Positions 1 through 6,399 are shown, counted from the stretch's first letter. The stretch is 6,817 nucleotides of DNA from CAXGUU01 sp964012875 (GCA_964012875.1 CAXGUU010000182.1:1-6817); one strand, 5' to 3'. A program made the numbers and translations. The notes: generated by a model not told the origin, from the sequence alone.

Positions 1-112
1 CTCCAATCGCTTAACGGTCACCGGATTATAAGCGTGATATCGAAACACGTGTCATCACGAACGCTGCCGATACTTGAGTGTCAGGGCGCCCGTGGCGACT
101 CACGCAATCGGA

Positions 113-631
113 TCAGCCCACAGACCTGGAAACGCAGGCGATCACGGCCGCGCCAAGCCGCGCGAGCTCCAGATACTTCAGTTCAATGGTTCTGGTTCGA
201 AGGCCACCCCCGACCTTGACGTCTGACGCCGCGTCTATAGCTGCATCCAGAATGATGCTGATACGATCGTCAACCTTAAACGGTCCAACGCCGCCGACCT
301 CGAAACCGAGTTCTTCGGACACACGCTCGCCGGGCATCAGGCGCAGTGCCCGACGCGAACATCCGGCAAGCTTGCTGACGCGCTTGTAGTCGACCGCCGC
401 ATCGCGGTCGACGGCAACCAGCAGGACTTGCGGCGTTTGATGGACCTCAAATACAACCGTCTTCAGCAGGTTGATGGTGAGTTCGGGTAGAAGCTTTTTC
501 GCCTCGTCGATGGTCGACACGGCAACATGTTCGTGGACGGTGTGCGGCACCTGATTGTTGGCCAGGAGCGCAGCAATCCGCTCCGCCGCCTGATTGGATT
601 CAGCCACCGCCACCGATCGTGGCCCCGCCAT
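113..631 (-). CDS. YbaK/ProX-type aminoacyl-tRNA deacylase-like protein
   Basis: This protein of about 172 residues matches the YbaK/ProX (tRNA_edit) fold, whose members hydrolyse mischarged aminoacyl-tRNAs in trans (for example Cys-tRNA-Pro or Ala-tRNA-Pro). Visible family marks are the lysine in LLKTVVF (K57), which aligns with the conserved substrate-binding lysine of YbaK, the glycine-rich loop GFEVGGVGPF (109-118), and GGGLRTR (141-147) near the C-terminus. Length is normal for a stand-alone deacylase of this family. The start is uncertain. The ATG at 631 overlaps the dehydrogenase gene by 32 nt. GTG codons at 613 and 607 would shorten the protein by 6 or 8 residues, and the 607 choice leaves only an 8-nt overlap. 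No start has a strong Shine-Dalgarno sequence. The overlap suggests coupled translation with the dehydrogenase. The family is clear; which tRNA is edited, or whether this member edits tRNA at all, cannot be told. About 110 bases remain between its stop and the window start, with no gene seen. Confidence 0.85.
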   Translation of the reverse strand: MAGPRSVAVAESNQAAERIAALLANNQVPHTVHEHVAVSTIDEAKKLLPELTINLLKTVVFEVHQTPQVLLVAVDRDAAVDYKRVSKLAGCSRRALRLMPGERVSEELGFEVGGVGPFKVDDRISIILDAAIDAASDVKVGGGLRTRTIELKYLELARLGAAVIACVSRSVG

Positions 632-1388
632 CGACGACGAAGTTCTGCCCGGTGGTAAAACTGCCGGCGCGCGAAGACAGGTAGACCGCGATGCCCGCCA
701 GTTCTTCCGGTTCACCGATACGGCGCAGCGGATCGAAGCGCGTACGGCGTTCGAGCACATCCGGGTTTTCCCACAGGGCGCGCGCGAAATCGGTGCGCAC
801 CAGCCCGGGCGAGATGGCGTTGACGCGGATGTTGCTGGGCCCGTGTTCGACCGCAAGATTGCGTACGAGCTGGGTGTCGGCGGCTTTCGAAATGCAGTAA
901 GCGCCGAGCTTGTCATGCCCGCGCAGCCCACCCACCGAGGAAACGACAATGATCACACCGTCCTGGCGCTCGATCATTTCCGGCAGCACCATCTGCGCCA
1001 GCCAGTGGTTGGACATGATGTTGACGTTCAGAATTTTCTCGAACGCCGAATCTGCAAGTTCGGTCATCGACCCATACGCCGGGTTGACCGCGGCATTGCA
1101 AATCAGGATATCAATCTTGCCAAGCTGTGCCCGGGTCTCGGCGACCAGCTTTTCGAGGGCCTCGCGGGTGCTGATATTGGCCGGAATCGCGACCGCACCG
1201 CCGGCTTCGCCCTCAAGTTCGGTGTTGATGCCGTCGGCGACAGCCTGGCAAATGTCGACCTTGCGGCTGGAAATGACGACCTGCGCACCATGGCGCGCGA
1301 GTTCCTCGGCGATGGCACGACCAATGCCCTTACTGGAACCGGTCACGAGTGCGACCTTGCCGGTCAAATCAAATAGCGAACTGGACAT
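600..1388 (-). CDS. Short-chain dehydrogenase/reductase (SDR), classical type
   Basis: This is a 262-residue NAD(P)-dependent oxidoreductase of the classical SDR family, close to the usual 250-residue length and presumably cytosolic. The Rossmann cofactor loop TGSSKGIG lies at residues 16-23, the NAA stabilising motif at 98-100, and the catalytic set is N123, S151, Y164 and K168 (YCISK). The PG motif after the active site (ISPGLVRTDF) and the C-terminal VDGG are also present. The second beta strand ends in SSR with no acidic residue, which favours NADP(H) over NAD(H) by the general rule of the family. Overall it resembles 3-oxoacyl-ACP-reductase-like and DHRS4-like enzymes, but the substrate cannot be inferred. 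The ATG at 1388 is preferred over the in-frame TTG one codon upstream; no strong ribosome binding site is seen. Its 3' end overlaps the deacylase-like gene, so the two probably form an operon. The truncated AraC gene lies divergently upstream and could descend from its regulator. Confidence 0.92.
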   Translation of the reverse strand: MSSSLFDLTGKVALVTGSSKGIGRAIAEELARHGAQVVISSRKVDICQAVADGINTELEGEAGGAVAIPANISTREALEKLVAETRAQLGKIDILICNAAVNPAYGSMTELADSAFEKILNVNIMSNHWLAQMVLPEMIERQDGVIIVVSSVGGLRGHDKLGAYCISKAADTQLVRNLAVEHGPSNIRVNAISPGLVRTDFARALWENPDVLERRTRFDPLRRIGEPEELAGIAVYLSSRAGSFTTGQNFVVDGGATIGGGG

Positions 1389-1510
1389 CAAGACTACCCG
1401 GTGAGAAAGGATGCACTATTGAATCATGAAGACGCTTCAATGTGGGGGACCAACCCGGTCCACGAGCGTTTCATGGGTGAGTATTTATCCGGCAATGGCA
1501 ACCACCACGC

Positions 1511-2035
1511 GTGCGTTTGCAACAACCCGCCGTCAACAATGATGCTTTCACGGAATTTTTCGGTCGCCGCCCGGAATTCGAGAGCGTCAGCGACGCGTTG
1601 TTTATCGAAAACGCCATCCTCGAAAGAAAGCTCGGCGGCGGCGAGCTTCGCGGGGTGTCGCAACAATCGGTATTGATGCACTCGCAAATGGACGGCCCGG
1701 TCGTACTCACCGAAGTGAAGTCCATACTGTCGGTGCTGTTGCCCTGCAACGAATGCTCAATCAAGACCGTTGCCGAAACGATGCGGTTTTCGGAACGAAC
1801 CTTGCAACGGCGCCTGGCCGATCTGGGCACCAGTTTTCGCGAAGTGGTCGATGCCGTGCGCGCTGAGCTGGCGTGGCATCACGTGGGGTCATCAAGACTG
1901 CTCATGTCTCAAATCGCGGACATGTTGGGGTATGAAACGCAATCCGCGTTCGGTCGCGCTTTTAAACGATGGCACGGCACATCGCCCAAAGCGGCGCGTG
2001 GTGAGACGAACAACGATTCACTGAAGATTGAGTAG
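1511..2035 (+). CDS. AraC-family transcriptional regulator, N-terminally truncated (possible pseudogene)
   Basis: The frame encodes the C-terminal half of an AraC-type regulator. Residues 83-106 (SIKTVAETMRFSERTLQRRL) form the first helix-turn-helix, and residues 130-163, with MLGYETQSAFGRAFKRWHG, form the second plus the family signature. Residues 10-45 (FFGRRPEFE, then ALFIENAILERKL) look like the last part of the arabinose-binding-type sensor domain found in AraC proteins of about 330-340 residues. Roughly the first 150 residues are therefore missing. Homology seems to continue upstream of the GTG at 1511 (VFIRQWQPPRV, codons 1481-1513) up to an in-frame TGA at 1478-1480. No ribosome binding site precedes the GTG. 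Only about 90 bases separate this stop from the start of the divergent dehydrogenase gene, so the lost 5' part cannot fit there. It may be a relic, or a short DNA-binding-only protein in the manner of MarA. Family assignment is firm; function is doubtful. Confidence 0.75.
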   Translation: MRLQQPAVNNDAFTEFFGRRPEFESVSDALFIENAILERKLGGGELRGVSQQSVLMHSQMDGPVVLTEVKSILSVLLPCNECSIKTVAETMRFSERTLQRRLADLGTSFREVVDAVRAELAWHHVGSSRLLMSQIADMLGYETQSAFGRAFKRWHGTSPKAARGETNNDSLKIE

Positions 2036-2094
2036 GCGAGGTGATTTGTGCTGGGAATTAACCCGGGAATAGAGGGAGAGTTACCCTATTTCCA

Positions 2095-2152
2095 TGTATT
2101 TTCCGCACTCTCGGAGTGTGCCGAACGAGATATGTAAACTGTCCCTAGATTT
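2095..2152. repeat. Copy A of diverged direct repeat (orphan promoter-like segment)
   Basis: The 35 bases at 2118-2152 match 3289-3323 at 27 of 35 positions without gaps, in the same orientation. Most differences are transitions. The shared core is ATGTAAAC-GTC, which reads GTTTACAT on the minus strand. Similarity seems to continue to the left through CTCGG, CCGCA and GTATTTT once gaps of about 12 and 5 bases are allowed. The copy at 3249-3323 lies in the promoter region of the methyltransferase gene. This one has no minus-strand gene in front of it; it points into the 3' end of the AraC gene. Confidence 0.5.
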
Positions 2153-2197
2153 CCCTCGCTTTATTTCCCCCGCCGTTAACTCTTTTTAAAGGAGACC

Positions 2198-2220
2198 GCC
2201 GCGCAGGAAACCTATGCGGC
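2198..2220 (-). terminator. Hairpin overlapping the methyltransferase stop codon
   Basis: On the minus strand GCCGCATAGG and CCTGCGCGGC pair around a TTT loop. This gives a ten-position stem with one A-C mismatch and one G-T wobble. It contains the TAG stop of the methyltransferase. The bases that follow (GGTCTCCTTTAAAAAG) are not a proper U-tract, so it is at best a weak intrinsic terminator or a 3'-end stabilising hairpin. It lies in the region between the convergent AraC and methyltransferase genes, where termination would be expected. Confidence 0.3.
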
Positions 2221-3216
2221 CTTGGTCCCACTGACACGGGTCAACACACCGGCAACGAACGACACTGAGGAGACATCCTTAAAGCCGGCGTCGCGCAGGT
2301 AATCCTTGCACTGGCTGACGGTGTGCGCTTTACCGCGACTGCCACAGACGGCTTCGTACATGCCCCATAGCGCCGGGTCCAAGGGCCCCTCGCCATCCGC
2401 GTCGAGCATTTCCCCGACGAGATGAAATTCGCCTCCGGGAAGGAGCGCCGCATGAGTCTTGTCGACCACCTTGCGGATCGTGTCCTCGTCGTAAATGGGC
2501 AGATTCGAAGCCATCACCGCAATATCGCAATCGGTCGGGAACGGGCTCGTGGTGAAATCGCCGGCCAGCGTATCGACGCGGTCAGCGACCCCGTGCTGAT
2601 CGAGATATTCACCGGTCACCTCAATCACAGGTGGCAGATCGAGCACCACCGCACGCAATTGCGAATGCGCTTTTACGGCGTTGATGCTATACGCGCCTGA
2701 GCCGCCACCGAGGTCGAGTAGTTTGTGCCGGCCCGCGAGGTCCACCGTGCGGCAGAAACGCTTGCCCGCACCCATCCCAATACTGTAAGTCGCCGCATGA
2801 TACTCACGCGCCGAGTCAACCGTGAGGTCGGCGTACATACCGAGCAGGGTCGGCAACCTTGGATCAGTGAGGATGCGCGTAAGATCGAACCACTTCGGCA
2901 CATCACCACGGGTGAACGTCATCCAATCGCCGGCGTAGCCGGGTTTGCCTTGCACGAGGTAACGCGCGGCATCCGCTGCGTTGACCAGGCGGCCATCTTG
3001 CAGTTCCAGCAACTCCATCGCTAGCAAGACGGTGACCAGGCGTTCTGCGTTCAGCATCGACACCCCCGCAGCCCGTGCCAAGTTTTCGAGCGTGTCCGCG
3101 CCGGTGTCGACGTGAGAGAAGATTTCGAGATCGAGGGCGGCGTAGAATACCGCCGTCTCGGAATAGGCACGCGCGATGCGTTGCAGGCGGGTGGTATCGA
3201 CTCGGGGTTCGGTCAT
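2212..3216 (-). CDS. SAM-dependent class I methyltransferase (O-methyltransferase family 2-like)
   Basis: This 334-residue protein has the two-domain layout of the family that includes acetylserotonin and plant-type O-methyltransferases and CrtF. An N-terminal helical/winged-helix dimerisation domain (about 10-90; TLENLARAAGVSMLNAERLVTVLLAMELLE) is followed by a Rossmann SAM-binding domain. Motif I is LLDLGGGSGAYS (166-177), the next strand is VVLDLPPVIEV (190-200), then RVDTLAGDF (213-221), and LLPGGEF (258-264) is the usual post-motif loop. Where many relatives have NVLHDW, with the catalytic histidine, this protein reads SNLPIYDED (237-245), so that base is absent. O-methylation by the standard mechanism is therefore unproven; C-methylation or another chemistry is possible. 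The start is the ATG at 3216 with a weak GAGAG upstream. It stands alone: 350 bases separate it from the amidase gene and it has its own promoter-like region. The substrate is unknown. Confidence 0.88.
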   Translation of the reverse strand: MTEPRVDTTRLQRIARAYSETAVFYAALDLEIFSHVDTGADTLENLARAAGVSMLNAERLVTVLLAMELLELQDGRLVNAADAARYLVQGKPGYAGDWMTFTRGDVPKWFDLTRILTDPRLPTLLGMYADLTVDSAREYHAATYSIGMGAGKRFCRTVDLAGRHKLLDLGGGSGAYSINAVKAHSQLRAVVLDLPPVIEVTGEYLDQHGVADRVDTLAGDFTTSPFPTDCDIAVMASNLPIYDEDTIRKVVDKTHAALLPGGEFHLVGEMLDADGEGPLDPALWGMYEAVCGSRGKAHTVSQCKDYLRDAGFKDVSSVSFVAGVLTRVSGTKAA

Positions 3217-3246
3217 CGGAAGCTCTCGGTTGTGGGTAAGGCGGGT

Positions 3247-3323
3247 ATTGTATTTTGTGCACCGCAGCTCGGGCGGTATCGCCGCAGGGTGCTGAGCGAA
3301 ACATGTAAACCGTCACTGTATTT
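3247..3323 (-). promoter_or_regulatory. Putative methyltransferase promoter region with repeat copy B
   Basis: On the minus strand, TACAAT (3252-3247) is a five-of-six match to a -10 box about 31 bases before the methyltransferase ATG. No good -35 hexamer stands 17 bases upstream, which would suit an activator-dependent promoter. The 35-base segment 3289-3323 (minus-strand core GACGGTTTACATGTTTCGC) lies roughly 50-80 bases upstream of the expected transcription start and is the partner of the segment at 2118-2152. Which protein would bind it cannot be told; the nearby AraC-type DNA-binding domain is one candidate. This is inference from position and similarity only. Confidence 0.35.
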
Positions 3324-3351
3324 GGGACTTCCATGCAGTGATCTCGAAATC

Positions 3352-3570
3352 GATAGGAAAACCGGCGTTGAGCACACACCGCGCTATGTACTGAAGGATG
3401 GCACCTGCGGCAAACGGACTCGAGAGGCGCCGTTCGAGAATCACACCGACGCCGAGCTGACCATGATCGAATCCCTGGTCGGTCACGTACCGTAACTCAG
3501 TGGCGATTACGAAGAATACGGACGGCCGCGCAGGCGGAATTACCAGAATCGAATTCCCGCAGACTGCTAA
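3352..3570 (+). pseudogene. Possible decayed plus-strand reading frame, unidentified
   Basis: The gap 3217-3566 has no intact gene. Within it a plus-strand frame has coding-like codon use, mostly G or C at third positions, and a plausible hydrophilic protein text: YVLKDG, then KRTREAPFENHTDAELTMIE, then SLVGHVP. An in-frame TAA at 3493-3495 interrupts it. The same frame then continues with LSGDYEEYGRP to a TAA at 3568-3570. A single base change from GAA would produce the internal stop. There is no start codon with a ribosome binding site, and the bases before about 3352 no longer look coding. I do not recognise the family. It may be the 3' remnant of a lost gene, or simply chance in a GC-rich gap. 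Confidence 0.3.
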
Positions 3571-3576
3571 GCAGTC
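3534..3576 (-). terminator. Two adjacent hairpins at the amidase gene end
   Basis: GACTGC-TAA-GCAGTC (3562-3576) is a perfect six-base inverted repeat that includes the amidase stop codon. Immediately beyond it, GCGGAATT and AATTCCCGC (3534-3560) pair around ten bases with one bulge. Neither is followed by a U-tract on the minus strand, so intrinsic termination is not assured. The pair may stop transcription weakly or protect the 3' end of the CoA-transferase/amidase messenger. Confidence 0.3.
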
Positions 3577-4997
3577 GGAACTTCCGGCCAGCGATCGGCC
3601 CAGGGTCGGGCTGCTTCAAGCTGGGCAGCCACGCGGAACAAGGTTGCCTCGTCGGCATAGCGACCCGTCAGCTGCATGCCGATCGGCAAGCCGGCATCGT
3701 TCCAGCACAGTGGTAGCGAGATCGCCGGTTGCCCGGTGACATTCGCGAACGAGGTAAAACGCGGATACTGCTCAAGCCGGGTCGTGGCCTGGCGCGGATT
3801 CTCGGGATCATGCTTGAACCAGCCGAGCGGTGGCGGCGGTTCGGTCAGGGTCGGCGTCAGCCACACATCGTAGTCTTCAAAAAACGGGGCGACTTCGCGC
3901 GCAAACCGATGCATGTCCTGCAACGCGAGCAGGAAATCTGATGGCCGGCGATGAGCATCAACGTTGTACATTTTCCAAGTATGGCGCTCGAAGCATTCGG
4001 CGCTCACCGGGCGCCCCGTGCGCCGCTCCCAATCGCGAATCATCCAGCCGAGCATGGTCAGCCATAGCGTCGTAAAATTTTCGTTGTAGCGCGACGCGTC
4101 GGCGACTGGGCGCGCCTCTTCGACATGATGTCCGAGCGATTCACACAGGGTCGCGATGTCCCGGACCGCCTTGCGGCAGTCTTCGTGCACGGGCGTATCC
4201 ATTACCGGTTGGTCGCTGAACGCGATGCGCAAGCGACCCGGATCGACGCCGACTTCGTCGGCGAACGGTCGTGCTGGTCCGGGCGGGTAGTAAGGTGCGC
4301 CGATATCAGGCCCTGCGGTGACGTCGAGCATCAGGGCGTTGTCGAGAACGGTGCGTGTCACCACGTGCTCGGATATCAGGCCTGCGCCACCGAGGTCACC
4401 GTAGTCGGGTCCCAGCGGATTGCGCCCGCGCGTGGTTTTCAACCCCACCAGACCACAGCAGGCCGCGGGTACCCGGGTCGAACCGCCGCCGTCATTTGCG
4501 TGAGCCACTGACACCATACCGGCTGCCACAGCAGCGCCTGAGCCACCCGAAGAACCGCCGGGACTGTGGCCGAGATCCCACGGGTTATGCGTCGGCCCGT
4601 AGAAGTCAGGTTCGGTGGTCGGTTCAGAAGCGAATTCGGGTGTATTCGTTTTACCGCAAACGATGAAGCCGGCATTGCGGTAGCGTCGCACCAACTCCGA
4701 GTCCTGCGGTGACACGTAACCTTCCAGATAGCGCGAGCCCTCGGTCAGTGGCGCACCGGCGTATTCGGCGATCACGTCTTTGAGCAACATCGGCACACCA
4801 CAGAAGGCCTCGTCACCGCGCAGTGCACCGACTGCTTCCCGTGCGATTTCGTACATTGGAATCACGACGGCGTTTAATGCCGGGTTCATGCGTTCGATTT
4901 CGTGGATCGCCGCATCGACCAGTTCAATCGGGGCGACCTCGCGATTTCGAATCAGTGCGGCCTGCTCCGCCATCGTCTTACGCATCAGTTCCTGCAT
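3567..4997 (-). CDS. Amidase-signature family hydrolase (6-aminohexanoate-cyclic-dimer hydrolase-like)
   Basis: A 476-residue amidase-signature enzyme, expected to hydrolyse a carboxamide to acid plus amine in the cytosol; no signal peptide is visible. The Ser-cisSer-Lys triad is present: K73 in PMLLKDV, cis-serine S149 in SPGGSSGGSGAAVAAG (145-160), and nucleophile S173 in NDGGGSTRVPA. The 24-residue gap between the two serines is the one typical of the family. The ANDGGGSTR and ACCGLVGLK wording and the length resemble the NylA (6-aminohexanoate cyclic dimer hydrolase) branch rather than GatA, but many NylA-like proteins have unknown natural substrates. The C-terminal NVTGQPAISLPL and GLPIGMQLTG blocks are the usual end of the fold. 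The ATG at 4997 has an AGGAG eight bases upstream. It lies 44 bases after the CoA-transferase stop on the same strand, so the two are very likely co-transcribed. Confidence 0.93.
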   Translation of the reverse strand: MQELMRKTMAEQAALIRNREVAPIELVDAAIHEIERMNPALNAVVIPMYEIAREAVGALRGDEAFCGVPMLLKDVIAEYAGAPLTEGSRYLEGYVSPQDSELVRRYRNAGFIVCGKTNTPEFASEPTTEPDFYGPTHNPWDLGHSPGGSSGGSGAAVAAGMVSVAHANDGGGSTRVPAACCGLVGLKTTRGRNPLGPDYGDLGGAGLISEHVVTRTVLDNALMLDVTAGPDIGAPYYPPGPARPFADEVGVDPGRLRIAFSDQPVMDTPVHEDCRKAVRDIATLCESLGHHVEEARPVADASRYNENFTTLWLTMLGWMIRDWERRTGRPVSAECFERHTWKMYNVDAHRRPSDFLLALQDMHRFAREVAPFFEDYDVWLTPTLTEPPPPLGWFKHDPENPRQATTRLEQYPRFTSFANVTGQPAISLPLCWNDAGLPIGMQLTGRYADEATLFRVAAQLEAARPWADRWPEVPTA

Positions 4998-5041
4998 CGG
5001 CTTAGCTCCTGGGGCGGTGTCTGGTTGTCTTGCACTGATCT

Positions 5042-6247
5042 TCAGCGCTGGCCGCTGACGACCACCCCGTCGCTGGCCAGCGACTCAATGCGGTCGCTGC
5101 TGTAGCCAAGCACCCCGTTCAGAACTTCGGCGTTGTGCTGGCCGAGCGTTGGCGCGACCAGGTCGAGGCGCTCGGGTTGTTCGGAGAATCGCAGCGGGAA
5201 GCCCGGGATGGCCAGTTCGCCCATAACCGGGTCGTTGATTTCGTTGATCATGCCGCGTTCGCGAAAATACGGATGACTCAAGGCATCGACCGGGTCCATC
5301 ACCAGCGTGCAGGGCACGCGATGCGACTCGAGGTGGGCAATGACCGCATCGTTATCGGGGAAATCGGCCATCCACGTTTCGATAATCTCGATAATGTCTT
5401 TCTGCCGCTCGCCCCGTTTGGGCCCTTCATCGTAGTCAGGGTGATCGATCAGATCTTCGCGCCCGATGGCAGCACAGATATTTTTCCATTGCGGTTGCAG
5501 GGACAGGATCACGATGTAGCCGGAAGGTCCGCGGAAGGTACCGAAGGGCGCAATGAGTTCATGATGCGCACCCTGGCGGAAGGGTCTGAATTTGCCTTTA
5601 GTGAGGGTGTAGCCCTGCAGCGAAATATCGTGCATATGAAACATGCAATCGACCATGCTGATGTCGAGCCATTGCCCCTTGCCCGTGCGTTCGCGATTGA
5701 ACAGCGCATAACCAATCGCCGAAAACGCGTGCACGCCACTGCTGACATCGGCAATGCCGATGCCAACCGGCAAAGGTGGCCCTTCGCGCTCACCGTTCAT
5801 GTGCATGAGGCCGCTGAAGGCCTGCGCCGCCCAGTCATATCCCGTTTTATGCGACAGGGGGCTTTCGCGGCCATAGGCGGAAATTGAGGCCATGATAACT
5901 TTCGGATTGATGGCCTTGATGTCGTCCCAGGCGAGACCTTTCTTTTCCATGACGCCCGGACCGAAGTTCTCGACCACGACATCGACCTCGGCAATCAGTT
6001 CGCGCAGGATGGCGTCTGCCTCCGGCTTTTTAAGATCAAGCGCGAGGCTCTTCTTGCCGCGATTCTGCTGGATGAAATAGCCGCTGCGACCGTTGTCGGC
6101 AATCGGCAATCCACGCGAAGGGTCCCCACCCGGGGCGATTTCAATCTTTATAATTTCTGCGCCCATCTCCGCCATCAGGCGACCGACCGTGGGGCCGGCC
6201 AGGTACTGGGTGAAGTCGAGGACGCGTATACCTTCGAGTTGCAGCAT
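5042..6247 (-). CDS. Class III acyl-CoA transferase (CaiB/BaiF family)
   Basis: This 401-residue protein is a family III CoA-transferase, which moves CoA between a thioester donor and a carboxylic acid (formyl-CoA:oxalate CoA-transferase and CaiB are examples). The family opening LEGIRVLDFTQYLAGP (4-19) is followed by MGAEIIKIE (28-36), NRGKKSLALDL (62-72), DVVVENFGPGVM (89-100) and GYDWAAQAFSG (136-146). The catalytic aspartate is D167 in IADVSSGVHA. Length is normal, and the family works as interlocked dimers. The ATG at 6247 is chosen because a strong GGGGGAG lies nine bases upstream. An earlier in-frame ATG at 6265 would add six residues (MGETNL) but has no such site, and it would place the binding site inside the coding region. 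With the amidase 44 bases downstream, it may activate an acid released by amide hydrolysis; that is inference. The specific acid and CoA donor cannot be told. Confidence 0.94.
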   Translation of the reverse strand: MLQLEGIRVLDFTQYLAGPTVGRLMAEMGAEIIKIEIAPGGDPSRGLPIADNGRSGYFIQQNRGKKSLALDLKKPEADAILRELIAEVDVVVENFGPGVMEKKGLAWDDIKAINPKVIMASISAYGRESPLSHKTGYDWAAQAFSGLMHMNGEREGPPLPVGIGIADVSSGVHAFSAIGYALFNRERTGKGQWLDISMVDCMFHMHDISLQGYTLTKGKFRPFRQGAHHELIAPFGTFRGPSGYIVILSLQPQWKNICAAIGREDLIDHPDYDEGPKRGERQKDIIEIIETWMADFPDNDAVIAHLESHRVPCTLVMDPVDALSHPYFRERGMINEINDPVMGELAIPGFPLRFSEQPERLDLVAPTLGQHNAEVLNGVLGYSSDRIESLASDGVVVSGQR

Positions 6248-6256
6248 GAGATTGGT

Positions 6257-6263
6257 CTCCCCC
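6257..6263 (-). promoter_or_regulatory. Ribosome binding site that sets the CoA-transferase start
   Basis: GGGGGAG on the minus strand stands nine bases before the ATG at 6247. It supports that start over the upstream ATG at 6265, which overlaps this site. Confidence 0.7.
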
Positions 6264-6359
6264 ATGAAATGTGGTCGGCATCGACGTGCCCACCTTCTTG
6301 TTCTTCGCGAATTCGCCGGCCGTGCCGGTCACCTTGCCGTTAAGACTGTATCACCGTTA

Positions 6360-6399
6360 AGGAACCGCTGAACAAGTCATGACTTATTCAGAGGTTCCT
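6360..6399. repeat. 40-bp imperfect palindrome between symporter and CoA-transferase genes
   Basis: Arms 6360-6379 (AGGAACCGCTGAACAAGTCA) and 6380-6399 are inverted copies that match at 18 of 20 positions with no spacer. The central 12 bases AAGTCATGACTT are perfectly palindromic. One end touches the TGA stop of the symporter gene. On the minus strand it is followed by TTAACGG, not a U-tract, so it is not a textbook terminator, although the transcript would fold into a long hairpin. The arm wording recalls ends of some insertion sequences or miniature elements, but I cannot assign it. No second copy occurs in the window. Confidence 0.75.

Noticed and set aside
37..58. Possible third copy of the methyltransferase promoter repeat (CGAAACACGT).
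   Set aside because: Only about ten bases agree, and the conserved ATGTAAAC core is missing.
33..59. CGTGAT / ATCACG inverted repeat around an off-centre ACACGTGT palindrome downstream of the deacylase-like gene.
   Set aside because: The arms are only six bases with a 15-base loop, the two symmetries are not concentric, and no U-tract follows; chance is a fair explanation.
113..949. The deacylase frame read as a 278-residue protein starting at 949.
   Set aside because: That start is an ATT codon and the first 106 residues are low-complexity text antiparallel to nothing known, lying wholly inside the dehydrogenase gene; only the part from 631 or later matches a family.
594..1376. Plus-strand 260-residue open frame opposite the dehydrogenase.
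   Set aside because: It mirrors a well-supported SDR gene whose catalytic motifs are complete; the opposite frame has no recognisable domain.
1418..1460. Short inverted repeats (ATTGAA/TTCAAT, TGAAG-ACG-CTTCA, GGACC/GGTCC) between the dehydrogenase and the AraC frame.
   Set aside because: Five- to six-base arms are expected by chance; they may be operators, but nothing singles them out.
5135..5887. Plus-strand 250-residue open frame opposite the CoA-transferase.
   Set aside because: It is the antisense image of a gene with full family motifs and shows no domain or ribosome binding site of its own.
6337..6361. Direct repeat CCGTTAAG (6337-6344 and 6354-6361) beside the 40-bp palindrome, considered as a target-site duplication.
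   Set aside because: Both copies are on the same side of the palindrome, so they cannot be a duplication flanking it.
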